A DNA stretch of 64,000 bases from Lithospermum erythrorhizon (GCA_019722365.1 JADFUC010000954.1:2108001-2172000), one strand, 5' to 3'; shown: positions 25,357-37,688, counted from the first letter of the stretch. Translations and numbers: made by a program. The notes: generated by a model from the letters alone, not told the origin.

Positions 25357-26612
25357 TTACTGCTAATTACATCATCTTCATTATCCATTAGGTCATAATG
25401 TTCTAATCTAAGGCCATTACCAACAATTCTATTATCTTTAATAACTTCCGAGAATTTAGGGGCGCACTGCACTACCCCGGACCAAGAATAAAGATCACGG
25501 ACCCCAACCCCAACGCGGTTAGCACTGGCTGCCGGATCCACGCCGGATCGGGGTTCGACCAACCCACGCCGGGTTCACCCGCGATCCTACCTCGTGTCGC
25601 ACGCTGGCCTCGCGCCTTCTCTAACAACCCGCCTCCCAACATTCAACGCACCCGACTTTCCCACCGCACCACCACCGAGCCGCCCCCACCGAAAGACAAG
25701 AGATTCACCAAGCAACTCCGCCTGCACCACCGTATTTTGACCTTTCGTGCGACACGCGATTTCGCCTCCCATCGACCTCGCCTCCAACACTCAAGCAGCA
25801 TCTCTCACAAAGACTACCCACCCCTCGAGCACTGCCTCAAAAACAAGGGTTTCACCCAGAACCCCACACACTACGCGATTGACCGGAAATCAAACTCTAA
25901 GGTTAAAGTTGGAAAACGGTAAAAATCATTTATCCCACACGTACCGAGTTTTTCACCATCACACGGTAGACATCAAATCGACTGCAGAGCTTAAGCCCCG
26001 CATCATCGGCCGAGCGAAAGCGTGAACAAAATTTCATCCACAACCGCATTTGAATTGCCCTTAATCTGGCGAGTGGATCAACATCACCTTTCGGGAAGCA
26101 TTTAACCGCTTTTTTCTCCCATTCACCCACCGTACTAATTGGTGCATTATCATCAGCAACACCATCCAAGCTGATCTCACGATCTCAGTGAACACGCACT
26201 GGAAATGGGTGGTCGACAACGGAAAGCCACCATCACCATTAATACCCTCCGCGAGTGATCTTTTCGCTTTTCTCTTCTTCACTGTCTTCTTCCATCATCA
26301 AATAAAGGCCAATTACTCAATCGAGCTCCTCCGGCCCTCGTTTCGACCATCGCGTAATAGAGATGGCGATTACTAACCTCACTTAAAACACCAAGGCCGA
26401 TCATGAGACAAGAGGCCGGACAGAAGTGAGATGAAGAGTTGGACAGAATACAAGTCGGCCGATTAGTTTCGGGTCAATTTAACACAGCTTGCTGACTGAT
26501 AGTACCTCTTCCAACTCGCCGGAATCACCTCGAGAGAATAAGAACCGATTAGGAGTAAGAGGACAAGTGCCGATTGAAGTCCAGTCACACAATTTCGCCG
26601 TATAAAATTATA
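25357..26612 (-). other. LINE 5' part, no intact ORF
   Basis: Upstream of the DUF4283-like fragment. Short - strand frames (25,930-26,282) are basic and lack known motifs. Locally GC-richer near 25,500-25,750. Confidence 0.4.
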
Positions 26613-26889
26613 AGAATTTGAAGAATGTAAGTGAGGCCGATTCTGTGGATTACAAGCCAAGATCAAATCAAAAGAGAAAGCATTTATTTAAAATCAAGCA
26701 AGCCATATGGGAGCAAGAGCCAAACCCGAGAGGATTTCGAGAGTCGAAATTTCAACTTCTCATAGCGCCTACAACCGGTTCCTTTGTTGTTAAAACATCT
26801 GACCAATCGCCCAATGACGCTTATCGAATCGACGGTTCTTTTGAATTGACCATCGCTATACGTGTCGACCGTCACCAAAGTGTCATTAA

Positions 26890-27960
26890 ACCTTTGCCCT
26901 AAAAAACATTCTCCTTGTTGTTCACCAAGTGTCTTGACAGCGGAATATCATTCGTATGTTTCTACATTACCTCGACTCCTCGAAATTCAAAGATCTTCAC
27001 ATTTATAGACTCATAACCAATTGAAGTTCTTTCATTAATACCCAAAAGAGCTCTACTATTTCTTTGAGTATCCCAAGAATATGCTTTCATCATTTTATAT
27101 CAAATTTGTTCACCATATGATATACAAACTACCAAAAAACATGAAAATATTGCACATTTGGCTTTCTCCTCCATATTTCATAATTTAGTTGCTGAATTTG
27201 GGCGGCGTGATCCGATTATGAATGTGGCATGCAAGATTAATCGCCGCCCAAAACTGAGAGCAATGTTTCATGCCAAGCATTTACACGTGCCATTTCTTGA
27301 TAGTTCGATTCCTTTCTCAACGACAACGCTTTGTCGCGCGTTATGGTGGCCGGCATCCACGAGTAATTCCTCCACCCGGCACAAAACTTGGGCAAACTAT
27401 GAATTTTCGAACTCCTTCCCATGATCACTTCTGATCCTGACAACAGGTTGTTCCTTTTCATTTTGAACTTGTAATATCAGCCGTTTAACAACTTCAAACG
27501 TGTCGTATTTTCTTTTTCTCTCAAGAAACTCAACCCACGATACTCCTGAGAAATCGGCCAACACACACACATACACATACTTCTTTCCGCCTATGCTTTC
27601 TACTTGCATGGGCCCCATCAGATCCATGTGCATCAACTCAAGTACACGCCAGGACTCACTCCTGTTGTAATCTCAAGACAACTCTTGGTCTGCTTTCCAA
27701 GGACACTTTCCCAGACGTCATTTTGACATCAATCGGGATATCCCCTCAACGCCTTCCTTTTGACATAATTTGTCGGATATTTCTATATTGGCATGACCTA
27801 ATCGCCTATGCCATGTATCAAGATCCTCATTCTTTCTACTTAACAAAGTTTAATGAGCTCCACATATATAGCAATTATCACCGATCTCGTGTCAGCAGAT
27901 CATCGGGCTTTGCACGAAGTCATTAACACGATCCTCTCTTGCAAAGAGAGTCTTTTTCAT
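26890..27960 (-). pseudogene. Sirevirus pre-integrase and integrase remnant
   Basis: The best preserved part is 27,397-27,636 (79 residues), with 'MMHMDLMGPMQVESIGGKKY' and 'VVRIRSDHGKEFENS', the integrase core with two catalytic Asp positions (D in 'HMDL', D in 'SDHG'). Upstream near 27,690-27,720 'CLGKQTK' and near 27,780-27,830 'DTWHRRLGHANIE' are the pre-integrase zinc motif region. Downstream, 'SNYQEMARVNAWHE' (27,237-27,461) is the region around the third catalytic residue, frame-shifted. 'KYFHVFGS'-like and 'YSWDTQRNSRAL' pieces follow to about 26,950. Confidence 0.85.
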
Positions 27961-28089
27961 CATCGCATAATTGACGCATGACGAGATTAAAATAAGCCTT
28001 TGACCAATAGAACGCTAATCAAGTACAGGCTATTGACATTCAATTCTCCTTTACCGACGATTTCTCCTTTGTCACCGCCGCCAAACGAA

Positions 28090-28180
28090 TACGTCACCTT
28101 TGCTGAGCAAATTTGCAAAGATACGCTTACTCACATACGTGTCTCGAGCATCCACCAAATAACTTAGATTCGACATCTTT
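28090..28180 (-). pseudogene. Sirevirus protease remnant
   Basis: On the - strand near 28,140-28,170 one frame gives 'GCSRHV' and the next gives 'SKRIFANLLSKGD'. These fit the copia protease region 'LDSGCSRHMTG' and what follows. The active-site Asp-Ser-Gly is not readable in one frame. Confidence 0.55.
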
Positions 28181-28379
28181 AAGGAGGTGTAACTACTGAC
28201 TAACAACATTCACCTTCGACCCACCGAAATCTCATGAGGTCGATATTTCGCTTCTTTTTCGTCCATATATATTATAACAATAGGGACACAGACCTTATTT
28301 CCACACAATTACAAAGGATTACACTCTCCTTTTGCTCGCGGTCGATGATCAACCTGTGCTCTCTCGTTTCGACGCCTGG

Positions 28380-29790
28380 CTCCATCCTTCGAACAATTTG
28401 TTCTTTCCTTTGGTTTGAACAAGTTTTCATAAACCCAACTCCGCATTTATCACCGCATCTTTACTAACTCTTAGAATCTTTTCCAAAATCTCACATTGAA
28501 ATTCTATTATTTTATGCCTTTATTCAAGCAGTATCTTAATTTGAGCTTTTCGTAACGGACTTTGACTTTCGATCCAATTCCCACTTTTCTCAATTCCTCA
28601 TTCTCAATCTTCAATTTGTTCCTTTTTGAAATTCATTTTGGTATAGACAATGGGGCTTAGTTCCATGCATTTGGTATACAAGAGTTTGTAGTTTCAAGCA
28701 CTTTCATCAAATATTCTCTATCTTCACTCCGCCATTCAAGCCACAGCATGCTGGTTTCGATAACTCAAAGGAATGCTAAAGGTTAATTTTAATGCATTGT
28801 TCTCTTCATTCTTTTCACTACTCAAGGCCGCACAATTTTTAGATCAAGCTGAGATAATGGTTGAACGTGTCCAAAGGCTTCACATTCTCAGACACTTAAT
28901 TTCTTTGATTTATCAGATCGACTGCACTCAAGGCTTCTCAGACACGGGCTTTTCCACCCGTTGTTGTTCCCTACAAGAATCGATGAATTCACCACCGAAT
29001 GGCTTCTGTTAAATCAAGCTTGAGAGTTTTGTTAAAAAATTTAGTAAGCATATTTATGGTTTCCTCCCACCCATCATTTACATCCTCCTCGACAGACTTT
29101 TAGGGCAATACTTTTCTTCTTACTAGAGTCACCTTCATTGAGAGATATCTCGAATGTAGCCAAATCTCCTACCACTCATCCAGACTATGGCAATGTCTGA
29201 AATTCTCTCTAATAGCAGCTTACCTTGGGCGAGCAAATCTTTGATGTTCAAGTACTTTTCTTCTCACCTAGTTTATCATTTCATATTCTTCTAAGCACAA
29301 ATGGACTCAAGAAATATATCCTTCAATTTATTGTTGTACATACTATAGACTCGCTCTTCTTCCATCCTTAGATTTCAAATCTGGGCCATTAACCGCTGAG
29401 TCTCGACATCCGTATTCTTCAAGGTTACTCTCATATGCGCTTTGCAACGATCTCATGCAGTTTCTTTTGTTTCGTACATATATTAATTAGTTTAAACATT
29501 CAAATCAACAAGATTGGCGTAGCATTTATTGCCTGCTCATTTGCTAAATGGGAAGTTTCGTTTTCAACGGTTCAATCATCTCGTTTCACCAGAGCTACAC
29601 TCAAGGTTACACAGCCAAGGCAACACCCGATACGCACAGCCTCCATGCCCTCATATTAAGTGGACTTTAGAAAAGTAGTCATCCTCGCTTCCAATAGGCA
29701 TATTTGCCTCACAAGAACAAGTGTGGTCGAAGTTGCTGATCCTCTTCCCCAAACTTTCATTTGCAAAAGATTACACTAATCTCACCTTTA
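28380..29790 (-). pseudogene. Sirevirus gag remnant
   Basis: On the - strand near 29,330-29,560, broken frames give 'NEQAINA', 'TLKNTDVETQRLMAQI' and 'LRMEEERVYSMYN', which fit the 'NA-x-x-AI-x-A', 'VK-x-x-R-x-x-x-L' and 'L-M-EE-E-x-V' stretches of copia gag. No intact zinc knuckle was found. Confidence 0.5.
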
Positions 29791-29803
29791 GCTAGAAATG
29801 CAT

Positions 29804-29815
29804 GGCCTGATACCA
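29804..29815 (-). other. Primer-binding site of the Sirevirus-like element
   Basis: Read on the - strand it is 'tggtatcaggcc', close to the initiator Met-tRNA site 'TGGTATCAGAGC' of copia elements. It lies two bases inside the right LTR and fixes that LTR's inner edge. Confidence 0.8.
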
Positions 29816-29817
29816 AT

Positions 29818-30627
29818 CGAAATAATTTAATCTATCGTTGTGATGACTAGTCATAGCACAACCGTCAACGACTCGGTGATCGATTTCACGACTTTGAAAG
29901 TAAAATACTCAAAAGCAAAATGCAACAATCTGCATCTGGCTGGTGCCAATGCAGCGACTCACGTCTGGGATAACTCAAATAAGGATTCCACTACGATCGA
30001 GAATCAGAACAGCGACTTATACTTAACGCTTCCCATTCTTTTACGCCTTTATTCTAATTAACTGGATGATAAGTCCGTGCCCCTCGACTACAGTGACACC
30101 TATCATCCACTACACACTATTATCCCTTAAGACAGATCAACTACGCTATTTATCACTATATAAAGACCACAGAATCCAAGAATCAACAAATAGACAATCT
30201 AAAGGGAGTTTGCTGAACACTCCGCATATCTCACTACTAAAATAATACTTAAAAAGTTCTGCTTGGTTTCACAATACACAACGCAGAAATCTCTCTTATT
30301 TCACACCCTCTTCAATCAGATTTAAGCTTTTATATAACAGAGTATCAATCTTAAGTTCATAAATATTACTAAACTAAATCCCATCTTCAGAATATAATAA
30401 ATGCATCTGGCCATTTTTCTTTCTTTATTTTAGACGCAGAGGTCTTGTAGAACATTACCAAGAATTCCTTTTCGAATGACAAAAATCATATCTAACAGAC
30501 TTCCTTCAGATATATAACAATATCTTCTTCAAGATATCACTCAAATTTCTCGAATCATTAAGCATTATCTATCGTAAACAATGGATCATAGCACGTGGAA
30601 CACTTGGTCAATTTATATTCACTAACA
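29818..30627 (-). repeat. 5' LTR of the Sirevirus-like element
   Basis: Partner of 15,838-16,589. The first dinucleotide is CG instead of TG. It ends '...cactaaca' before the 'aaaat' duplication. On the - strand it holds the element promoter; no clear TATA box was fixed. Confidence 0.85.
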
Positions 30628-30632
30628 AAAAT

Positions 30633-32270
30633 AGTCTTTGCCAGAAATAGATAAGGGCAATAATTTTGGACTTGGGTAAAAGTTGGACAATCGTGGTGTA
30701 GCTTATATATGAAAGTTCATTGAGACGCGGTCCCCTTTCAATTTTTACAAATTTAGAGTTTAATATATAAGTATAAGTCATTTTGAACAAAATTATTGTA
30801 TTTGACCTCCAATCAATAATAATAAATTTTTCATTTAAATAAATATAATATTTTTTATCCATCCCTTCAAATTTGATTCAAGATCCGTTACTTAAGGGTA
30901 ATATTATAATTAACTATTCCTAGATGCATGATTACTAATTTACTATATCTAATTTGTATTTGGCTTTCATACTTGTTGAGTCTGTAGAACAAATTCAAAT
31001 CTTAACTCACCATTAAGTGATATGGCATTAAATCTAAATGATTATGTTACGTTTCACATTGAATAGATTTATTATTTGAATATTAAATACTCAAAGAAGA
31101 GTTTAATAGTATTTGTTGAAATTTGTCAAAACTGAATACAGATAAGATTGTCATTTAAGCGAATATTGCTCTAGATTTATAAAACTGCTTTGGCTATATC
31201 ATTAACCAACTTAAATGCTCAAATTACACTAATTTGAAAAAACAATTTAAAAAAATTAGATTACCACCGTTAGGTTTTAAAAGCCCTAAATTACATCTTC
31301 AGGTGATAATAAAATTAATGAATTAATTATGAAAATTATGAGTAGAATAAGCGACAGAATTAGGGATTAGCAGTTACTTTATGTTACATGCTCATATTTT
31401 AATTTTAGTTTGGTAACTTGCAGTGACGGAGTTTGAATCGAAATTAAGGGGGCAAAAGTATTTAATATATTAAGAGAAATTTTTTTCATTATGGAGAGGA
31501 GGCCAATTGTTATATTTTGTTAAAAGTTACTTATATTTAAACAATAAACTTTAAAAAAATTAAAATTGAGAAGGGTTGCCCTCCTTGATCTCTTCTAAGT
31601 TTCTACCAGAATTTAAATATATACTTGTACATATTGTAATACTATATTATTTATAATAATTTATTGTAATTAATGAAGTTGAAGTTTGATGAAGATCACA
31701 TTTTTAGGCATCATCTTTACCGATTATTGTTACTTTTGGAATTATAACTGAATTATTATTTTTAATTGAAAGGCTTTTTATTTAATGAAAAGAAATTATA
31801 TTATCTGTCTAGTATAAAATTATATGATATTGTTTAAGGAAAAATTCGAATAACACCGAATCTCAAAGAAAACTCATCCATTGCATGTTGATTAATGTTT
31901 TCTAGAATCGAAAATAGTGTGTTATCAATATAATTGAGAAAAATCGTCCTAGAAGTACCAATTAACATATAAATAAAATTGCAGGTTTAGGTAATTAGTG
32001 CCTACCCGTGTGATGGTTTTCTAACAATGAGTCGTATTCAAACAATACAACAGATTTTTAGGAATAAAGATGAAAATATCTATTACTCCGTACATTGTAA
32101 GCTCCGACCCCCAATATTAGATTAAAATTCCACTAACATTTGGAAAAAGAAAAAAGAAACATACCAGTGTTAACGGACTGTTGAAACTCTATCTATGGTT
32201 TGAATCCAAGAATAATTTTTTAAGTTTTGACCGCCGGAATGTGCTATATATATTACTTTCACCTGTTAAT
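30633..32270. other. AT-rich intergenic region, no gene seen
   Basis: Strongly AT-rich with no supported reading frame. It holds a small transposon-like fragment near 31,421-31,620 starting 'cagtgacggag', a motif also seen at the ends of the short element at 48.5 kb. Confidence 0.55.
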
Positions 32271-32391
32271 GTACCTTGTGTCATCAGATATTCAGATATT
32301 CAACCTGCAGATAGATGGTACCCTTGCCAATATACCCCATGTACTTGTGTCATTTGATATTCAATCTGCAGATGGTACCCTACAATAACCC
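32271..32391. repeat. Short imperfect tandem duplication
   Basis: 'gtaccttgtgtcatcagata' (32,271) and 'gtacttgtgtcatttgatat' (32,341) start two copies that share 'ttcaa-ctgcagat' and 'ggtaccct'. Copy lengths are about 70 and 50 bp. Confidence 0.7.
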
Positions 32392-32496
32392 ATCGTCACC
32401 GTATCATGCCAAGATGTATTAGCATCTTTGGGGTTGTCCTTATCCATACTGGACCCAAGAATTAAAGAAGGCTCTAGTCTAATTAATTGTACTCAT

Positions 32497-32578
32497 CATT
32501 CTTCCTCACAAATTTTATTACCATGCACGCACTACTATCAAGTCCACAAGTGTTTGACATTGATTATTTGAGCTGCAT
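32497..32578. repeat. Direct repeat, copy 1 (upstream of MSL)
   Basis: It starts 'cattcttcctcacaaatttt' and ends 'gagctgcat'. It matches 33,514-33,607 over most of its length, with a short insertion in the second copy. The pair brackets the MITE at 32,884-33,450. Confidence 0.75.
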
Positions 32579-32883
32579 GATAACATAATTGTTAGGAGAT
32601 AATTGCACAAGTAATTCCTTGAATTTGACAAAAATCGAGATTCAGGTCCTAAAGTTTGTATTGATGATGCACATACATTTAGTCCTTTAAGAGTTGAAGA
32701 TATACGGAGTATAAAATTAAAGTTGCATAGATAGACGATCATTCTTGAAGATATAATAAGTTGCATATTTGGTCCCTATTACTATCGACAGTTTCTTAAA
32801 GATAATAACTATACGTGCAATGTTTGTGTAATAATAATCCAATGAATTAAATCTACATCTACACAAATTGCAGACACTAGGAT

Positions 32884-33450
32884 GGTGTTTAGTAAGCTTC
32901 TTTTGTCGAAGACAAAAAGAAGTGTTTAAAATTACTTTGAATGTAATTTATAAGTTAATTTTTAAAAAGTAATACCTTTAACTTTTTTCTCCTACTATAA
33001 GTTGCTTTGACTAAATAACATTTTATTATCCCTAACATTAAATTTTATATCTTATTACCTTCATTTAATAGTCATAAGATAATTTTAGTTATATCAACTT
33101 TTAGCATTTTACACTTTATTGAAAAAAATATATAGTATTTATACTTTATTGAAAAATATATTTTAAATACAAATATAATTTTTAGTTATAATTAATTTTT
33201 ATTCTTTCAAATATTAAATTTTTAATTTATTGATAAAAAAGTGATATATAAATGAGATGTCCTTATAAGTCATTTTATCCTTATTACAACTTATAAGTTA
33301 TTGTTATCCAAACATGTAAAAAATCTCCTATCAGGTGTTTATCTTACTAAACAAGTCAAACAAATTTAATAATTTATAAATAAACTATTTAAATTACATT
33401 ACTATAAATTGTCACTTATAAGTTAAAAAATAAGTTTGGCCCAACACCCT
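32884..33450. mobile_element. hAT-type MITE upstream of MSL
   Basis: It starts 'ggtgtttagtaagctt' and ends 'aagtttggcccaacaccc', imperfect inverted ends of the GGGTGTTTGG class. Flanking octamers 'actaggat' and 'tctaggta' share a CTAGG core, in line with a decayed 8-bp duplication. There is no coding capacity. The internal segment near 33,236-33,283 matches the MITE at 59.5-60.1 kb in reverse orientation. Confidence 0.65.
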
Positions 33451-33513
33451 CTAGGTATTGATTTTTATCAAGTTACGTAAATGATTTATGCAATTATCAC
33501 CAATCGTACGTAT

Positions 33514-33607
33514 CATTCTTGTTCACAAATTTTATTACCATGCAATCATGGACAGCACACACTACCAAGCTAAGTACACAAACATTTGACATTAATTTGA
33601 GTTGCAT
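33514..33607. repeat. Direct repeat, copy 2 (upstream of MSL)
   Basis: Second copy of 32,497-32,578, starting 'cattcttgttcacaaatttt' and ending 'gagttgcat'. It lies about 550 bp upstream of the MSL start. Confidence 0.75.
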
Positions 33608-33953
33608 TAAAATCTAGTGGGAATCAACATTTTTATATGACATTATTTCTATATTCATACTTATAAAAAATAAAATTTATTGTGAGCTCAAATAATATAA
33701 TTTATAAAAAAATTGCTATATATTAACAGAATTATATTTTAAAAAATTAGAGAAAATGGTCGTCTCCCTACATCTCCTAGTTGCTCCACTGCATGCCAAC
33801 ATAATTAATCTGCATGTAACAATAGCCACATACATGTCGGCCTTCATCTCCTTCCCACATCTTCATAATTCAATTTATAGCCATATCTTATACGTATGAA
33901 TTCATTTCTCTGCATATATTGTACTAAAATACACAGTTGTTCACGTTTTTCAT

Positions 33954-33967
33954 TTATATTATAAAAA
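33954..33967 (+). promoter_or_regulatory. Candidate TATA region of MSL
   Basis: 'ttatattataaaaa' lies about 195 bp upstream of the MSL start codon. AT-rich surroundings make chance matches likely, so this is tentative. Confidence 0.35.
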
Positions 33968-34159
33968 AAAACAAAGAAAGAAACAAATCCCACTAACTCT
34001 TCTTACCTCATTGGATTCTTGATGTCCTGTTTTCAGACATCTTGTATTTAATGGTTATTTGTGTTGTGAAGTTAAGAAAAACAATTTCACTCCATAAGAA
34101 AAATACCAAGTTCTTTTAAACAAAAAAAAATCCACTTTTATTGTTGTTAATACTTTTTT

Positions 34160-37100
34160 ATGGCTTTCTTGTCTTCTGACATTGATTCTGGTGACAAGAA
34201 AGATGTGGTTATCAAAATCAATGGCCAAGATTCAAATTCATTACATGAGCAGCTTAGTAATGAAGAAACTGGAATGTTTTCACCACCTCAAAGACAACCT
34301 AGTACTAGTGTCTATATGGACAATGAGAATAGTGTATGGAGAGATGCTAGCTATGATTTTTCCAAAGATATGAACCTACCCAAGAAGGAAAATGAAGCAT
34401 CATGTGAAGATTTTGGCTTTGAGACGGAGATGTTACCTGTGATAGCTGAGAATCCAAACTATGGACAGTTAACACCTAAGGAAGTGAGGGTTTCTTTTAA
34501 TGAGGAAGTTGGAGGTGAACATGTCCGTCGTCGGTCGAATCTTAGGACAGAGGGGAGTAGGGATGAGGGCTTTGGTGACATGGAGGAGGGTGTAGTTTGT
34601 AGTACTAGTAATTCTATGAGGCGAAGATCGAAGTTGATGATGAATAAGACCAAGTCTAGGTTGATGGATCCTCCAGAGGCAGAGCATAGTAAGTGTAGGA
34701 TGCCGAAATCTGGTGGTTTAGGTGGAAAAGGAAGTGAAATGGATGAGGATGATCCGTTTTTGGATGATGATTTGCCTGATGAGTATAAGAAAATGAAGTT
34801 TAGTCCTTTGTCAATGTTTCAGTTGTTGAGCATGATTTTGATTGTAGGAGGTTTTGTATGTACCTTGGTGATTAAAGTAGCGAGGAATTATTCGATTTAT
34901 GACTTAAAATTGTGGAAATGGGAATTGATGGTTTTGGTCCTGATATGTGGGAGGTTGGTTTCAGGGTGGGGGATTAGGATATTGGTGTTTTTCATTGAGA
35001 GGAATTTCCTGTTGCGAAAACGGGTGCTTTACTTTGTGTATGGTTTGAGGAATGCTGTTCAAAATTGTGTTTGGTTGACTTTGATGTTGGTTGCTTGGCA
35101 ATGTATTTTTCATAAGAGGGTGGAGAAATTGACTGATATGAAGGTTTTGCATTATGTTACTAGATTTTGGATATGTTTATTGGTTGGGACGTTTATTTGG
35201 CTGTTGAAGACATTGCTTGTCAAGGTTTTGGCTATGTCGTTTCATGTTAGTACGTTTTTCGATAGGATTCAGGAGTCTCTATTTAATCAATATGTGATTG
35301 AGACGTTGTCAGGACCGCCTTTGGTTGAAATTCAGGAAGAGCAAGAAGAGGAGGAGAGAATTATGGCTGAAGTTCAGAAGTTTCAAATTGCTGGAGCAAA
35401 ATTGCCTGCTGATCTTAAAGCAAATGTGTTGCCTAAAATGATTGGGACCCCTCGGACACCATGGAAGAGTCCCATGGGTAAGAATGCGAAAAGCCCTGTG
35501 TTTTCGAGGATTATGTCAAAGAGGGAACAAGATGAATCAGGCATTACAATTGATCATTTGTATAGGCTAAATCAAAAGAACATTTCGGCGTGGAACATGA
35601 AAAGGCTGATGAATATTGTCCGACTGGGTGTTTTGTCGAATTTAGATGAACAATTGCACGAGTCAGCAGACGAAGATGAATTGGCTGTGCAGATCACAAG
35701 CGAAAAGCAAGCAAAGTCTGCAGCCAAGAACATATTTCTCAATGTGGCTAAACCAGGCTCTAAGTAAGTTGTTCTTCAAACAAACCTTTTTTATTAAGCA
35801 TCAATGTAGTTAAGCCTTAAGCCTAAGATGTTTGTGTTAATGTGACTGATAGGGTATTCAATAAGCATGTATCTTCTCTCTATGGAGGATTAGGGGAAAA
35901 AATATTAAAGGAGAGAGAAGGGCCTGGTGTATGAAAATCAATGAACATTTTCAAATCTATATGATTTATGCAATATTGTTAATGCTAATCTAGGTAAAAA
36001 CAGTTAATCACCACACTTTACTGGAAATTTGAATAATTTGTGTCGCAATGTTTGTTCTGGATACAAGTTGGTAATATCTGATAGCCATAGATCAATCAGG
36101 AAGTTGTAGAGTATATTGAAATTGGTAGCTTGAAATATAATCTCTGAAAGTAAAACAAATGAGTGCTTAGTAGTTAGTCATCTAAAAATGCTCATTTGCA
36201 AGGAGGAATATAATCTTTGAGGGTTTTGTGATATTTCTAAACTAATAAGTCTCCACATTTGTTATTTAGATTCATCTTCATTGAAGACTTGATGCGCTTT
36301 TTGAGGGAGGATGAAGCTTTGAAGACTATACGCCTGTTCGATGGAGTTGAAAACAAAGGCATCAGTAAACAAACACTTAAAAATTGGGTGGTAGGTGATT
36401 CTGCTATTCCTATTGTGATTATATCAGTGTTACTTTCTGGTTGATAATTTGTATTAAGCATCCCTGTCTCAAAACTGGAACAATAGTTTTGGGGATGGAC
36501 TATGGAGAGATAATTTATAAGAAGTTTTCATTTTTCAAGAAACATTTTTGTGCTTTTTGGTACAAATCTGATAATAGTATTTCTCTCATTTCCCAGGTGA
36601 ACGTATTTAGAGAGCGAAGAGCTCTTGCATTGTCTCTAAATGACACTAAAACTGCAGTAAATAAACTGCACCAGATGTTGAATGCAGCTGTGGCAATTAT
36701 TGTAATAGTCATCTCTCTCCTCATACTTAAAGTTACAACAACTGAGTTCTTCATTTTCTTGAGCTCCCAAGTGTTGTTGGTTGTCTTCATCTTTGGAAAC
36801 ACTTGCAAGACTACATTTGAAGCAATTATCTTTCTATTTGTGATGCATCCATATGATGTAGGTGATCGTGTTGACATCGATGAAGTACAGGTAAATAAAT
36901 ATATCAACATCTATGTTTACATGTTGGTTCTTTGTACCAAAAACAAATGCTTATATGTTTTAGAATACAAGAATCGTTTGATTGCACAGAGTCGTCGTCA
37001 TAGAGATCTAAAATTTTGTTGATAAAGCTGATTAATTCTTTGTTTTCCAGATGGTTGTTGAGGAGATGAATATACTGACAACAGTCTTTCTGAGATATGA

Positions 37101-37688
37101 TAACCAGAAGATCATATATCCTAACAGTGTCTTAGCCACCAAGCCAATCAGTAACTATTATCGCAGCCCAGATATGGGTGATGCAATCGACTTTTGTATT
37201 CATATCTCTACTCCTACAGAAAAGATTGCTAAAATGAAGGAAAGAATAACCAGGTATGCTAGACGATGCTTTGTTGCAATGTTGTCGCGGTCTAATCTAC
37301 TCTACCATTTTTAATAGTACAGTTATTCATTTCTTTATTGCTCGTTAGTATTCCGTTGCATCACTAATTTGTTTTACTTTATGTTTGGTATGAAACTTGC
37401 AGTTATGTTGATAGTAATAGTGACCACTGGTACCCAGCTCCAATGATAGTGATGAGAGATGTGGAGGACATGAACAGGATAAAATGGTCGGTTTGGCTTT
37501 CGCATACAATAAATTTTCAGGACATGGGGGAGAGGTGGGTGAGGAGGGCTATATTGGTTGAGGAAATGGTGAAGATATTCAGGGAGCTTCAAATCGAATA
37601 TCGCGTGCTGCCAATCGATATGAATGTCAGAAGTTTGCCTGCTTTAACCTCCACCAGACTTCCGTCGAATTGGACTGCTTGTGCTTGA
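34160..37688 (+). CDS. MSL10-like: Mechanosensitive ion channel, MSL10-type (MscS-like), five exons
   Basis: Exons: 34,160-35,763; 36,270-36,390; 36,597-36,890; 37,051-37,253; 37,403-37,688. All introns are GT-AG and phases join without a shift (for example Lys codon AA|A across intron 1), giving 835 residues. The long N-terminus is acidic and soluble, with 'DEDDPFLDDDLPDEYKKMKF' just before the membrane part, a hallmark of the plant MSL4-10 group. Six transmembrane segments are visible: about 217-237, 250-272, 290-312, 335-358, 603-620 and 633-655. The last carries 'GNTCKTTFEAIIFLF' followed by 'MHPYDVGDRVDID', the pore helix and start of the MscS beta domain. The C-terminal domain reads on through 'NILTTVFLRYDNQKIIYPN'. 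Family members are plasma-membrane channels opened by membrane tension. MSL10 is the closest by memory; MSL4-6 are possible. No defect seen. Confidence 0.95.

Larger units (their letters stand above)
20837..26612 (-). mobile_element. L1-type LINE, degraded, inserted in the Sirevirus pol
   Basis: It is read on the - strand. A 14-T run at 20,839-20,852 is the poly-A tail, preceded by an AT-rich 'tatatatat' stretch typical of plant LINE 3' ends. Going up the element there are zinc-finger/RT C-terminal pieces (21.7-22.3 kb), an RT active-site region (near 22.4 kb), an endonuclease fragment (23,737-23,949) and an ORF1 DUF4283-like fragment (25,081-25,356). A length near 5.8 kb fits a full-length plant L1. 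The flanking octamers 'agaacttg' (20,829-20,836) and 'agaatttg' (26,613-26,620) may be the target duplication. The 5' edge is inferred from where copia-like coding appears to resume. Confidence 0.75.
15838..30627 (-). mobile_element. Sirevirus-like Ty1/copia retrotransposon, degraded, interrupted by a LINE
   Basis: LTRs at 15,838-16,589 and about 29,818-30,627 flank an internal region read on the - strand. The left LTR starts TG and both end in 'actaaca'. The flanking 5-mers are identical ('aaaat' at 15,833-15,837 and 30,628-30,632), a classic integration footprint. A Met-tRNA-type primer-binding site lies inside the right LTR. In - strand order there are gag, protease, pre-integrase, integrase, RT and RNase H remnants, the copia order. 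Motifs such as 'CLGKQTK', 'HMDLMGPMQVES' and 'RTKHIDIEHHF' (across a frame) resemble the Sirevirus lineage. A 5.8-kb LINE lies between integrase and RT. All coding parts are broken. Confidence 0.85.
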
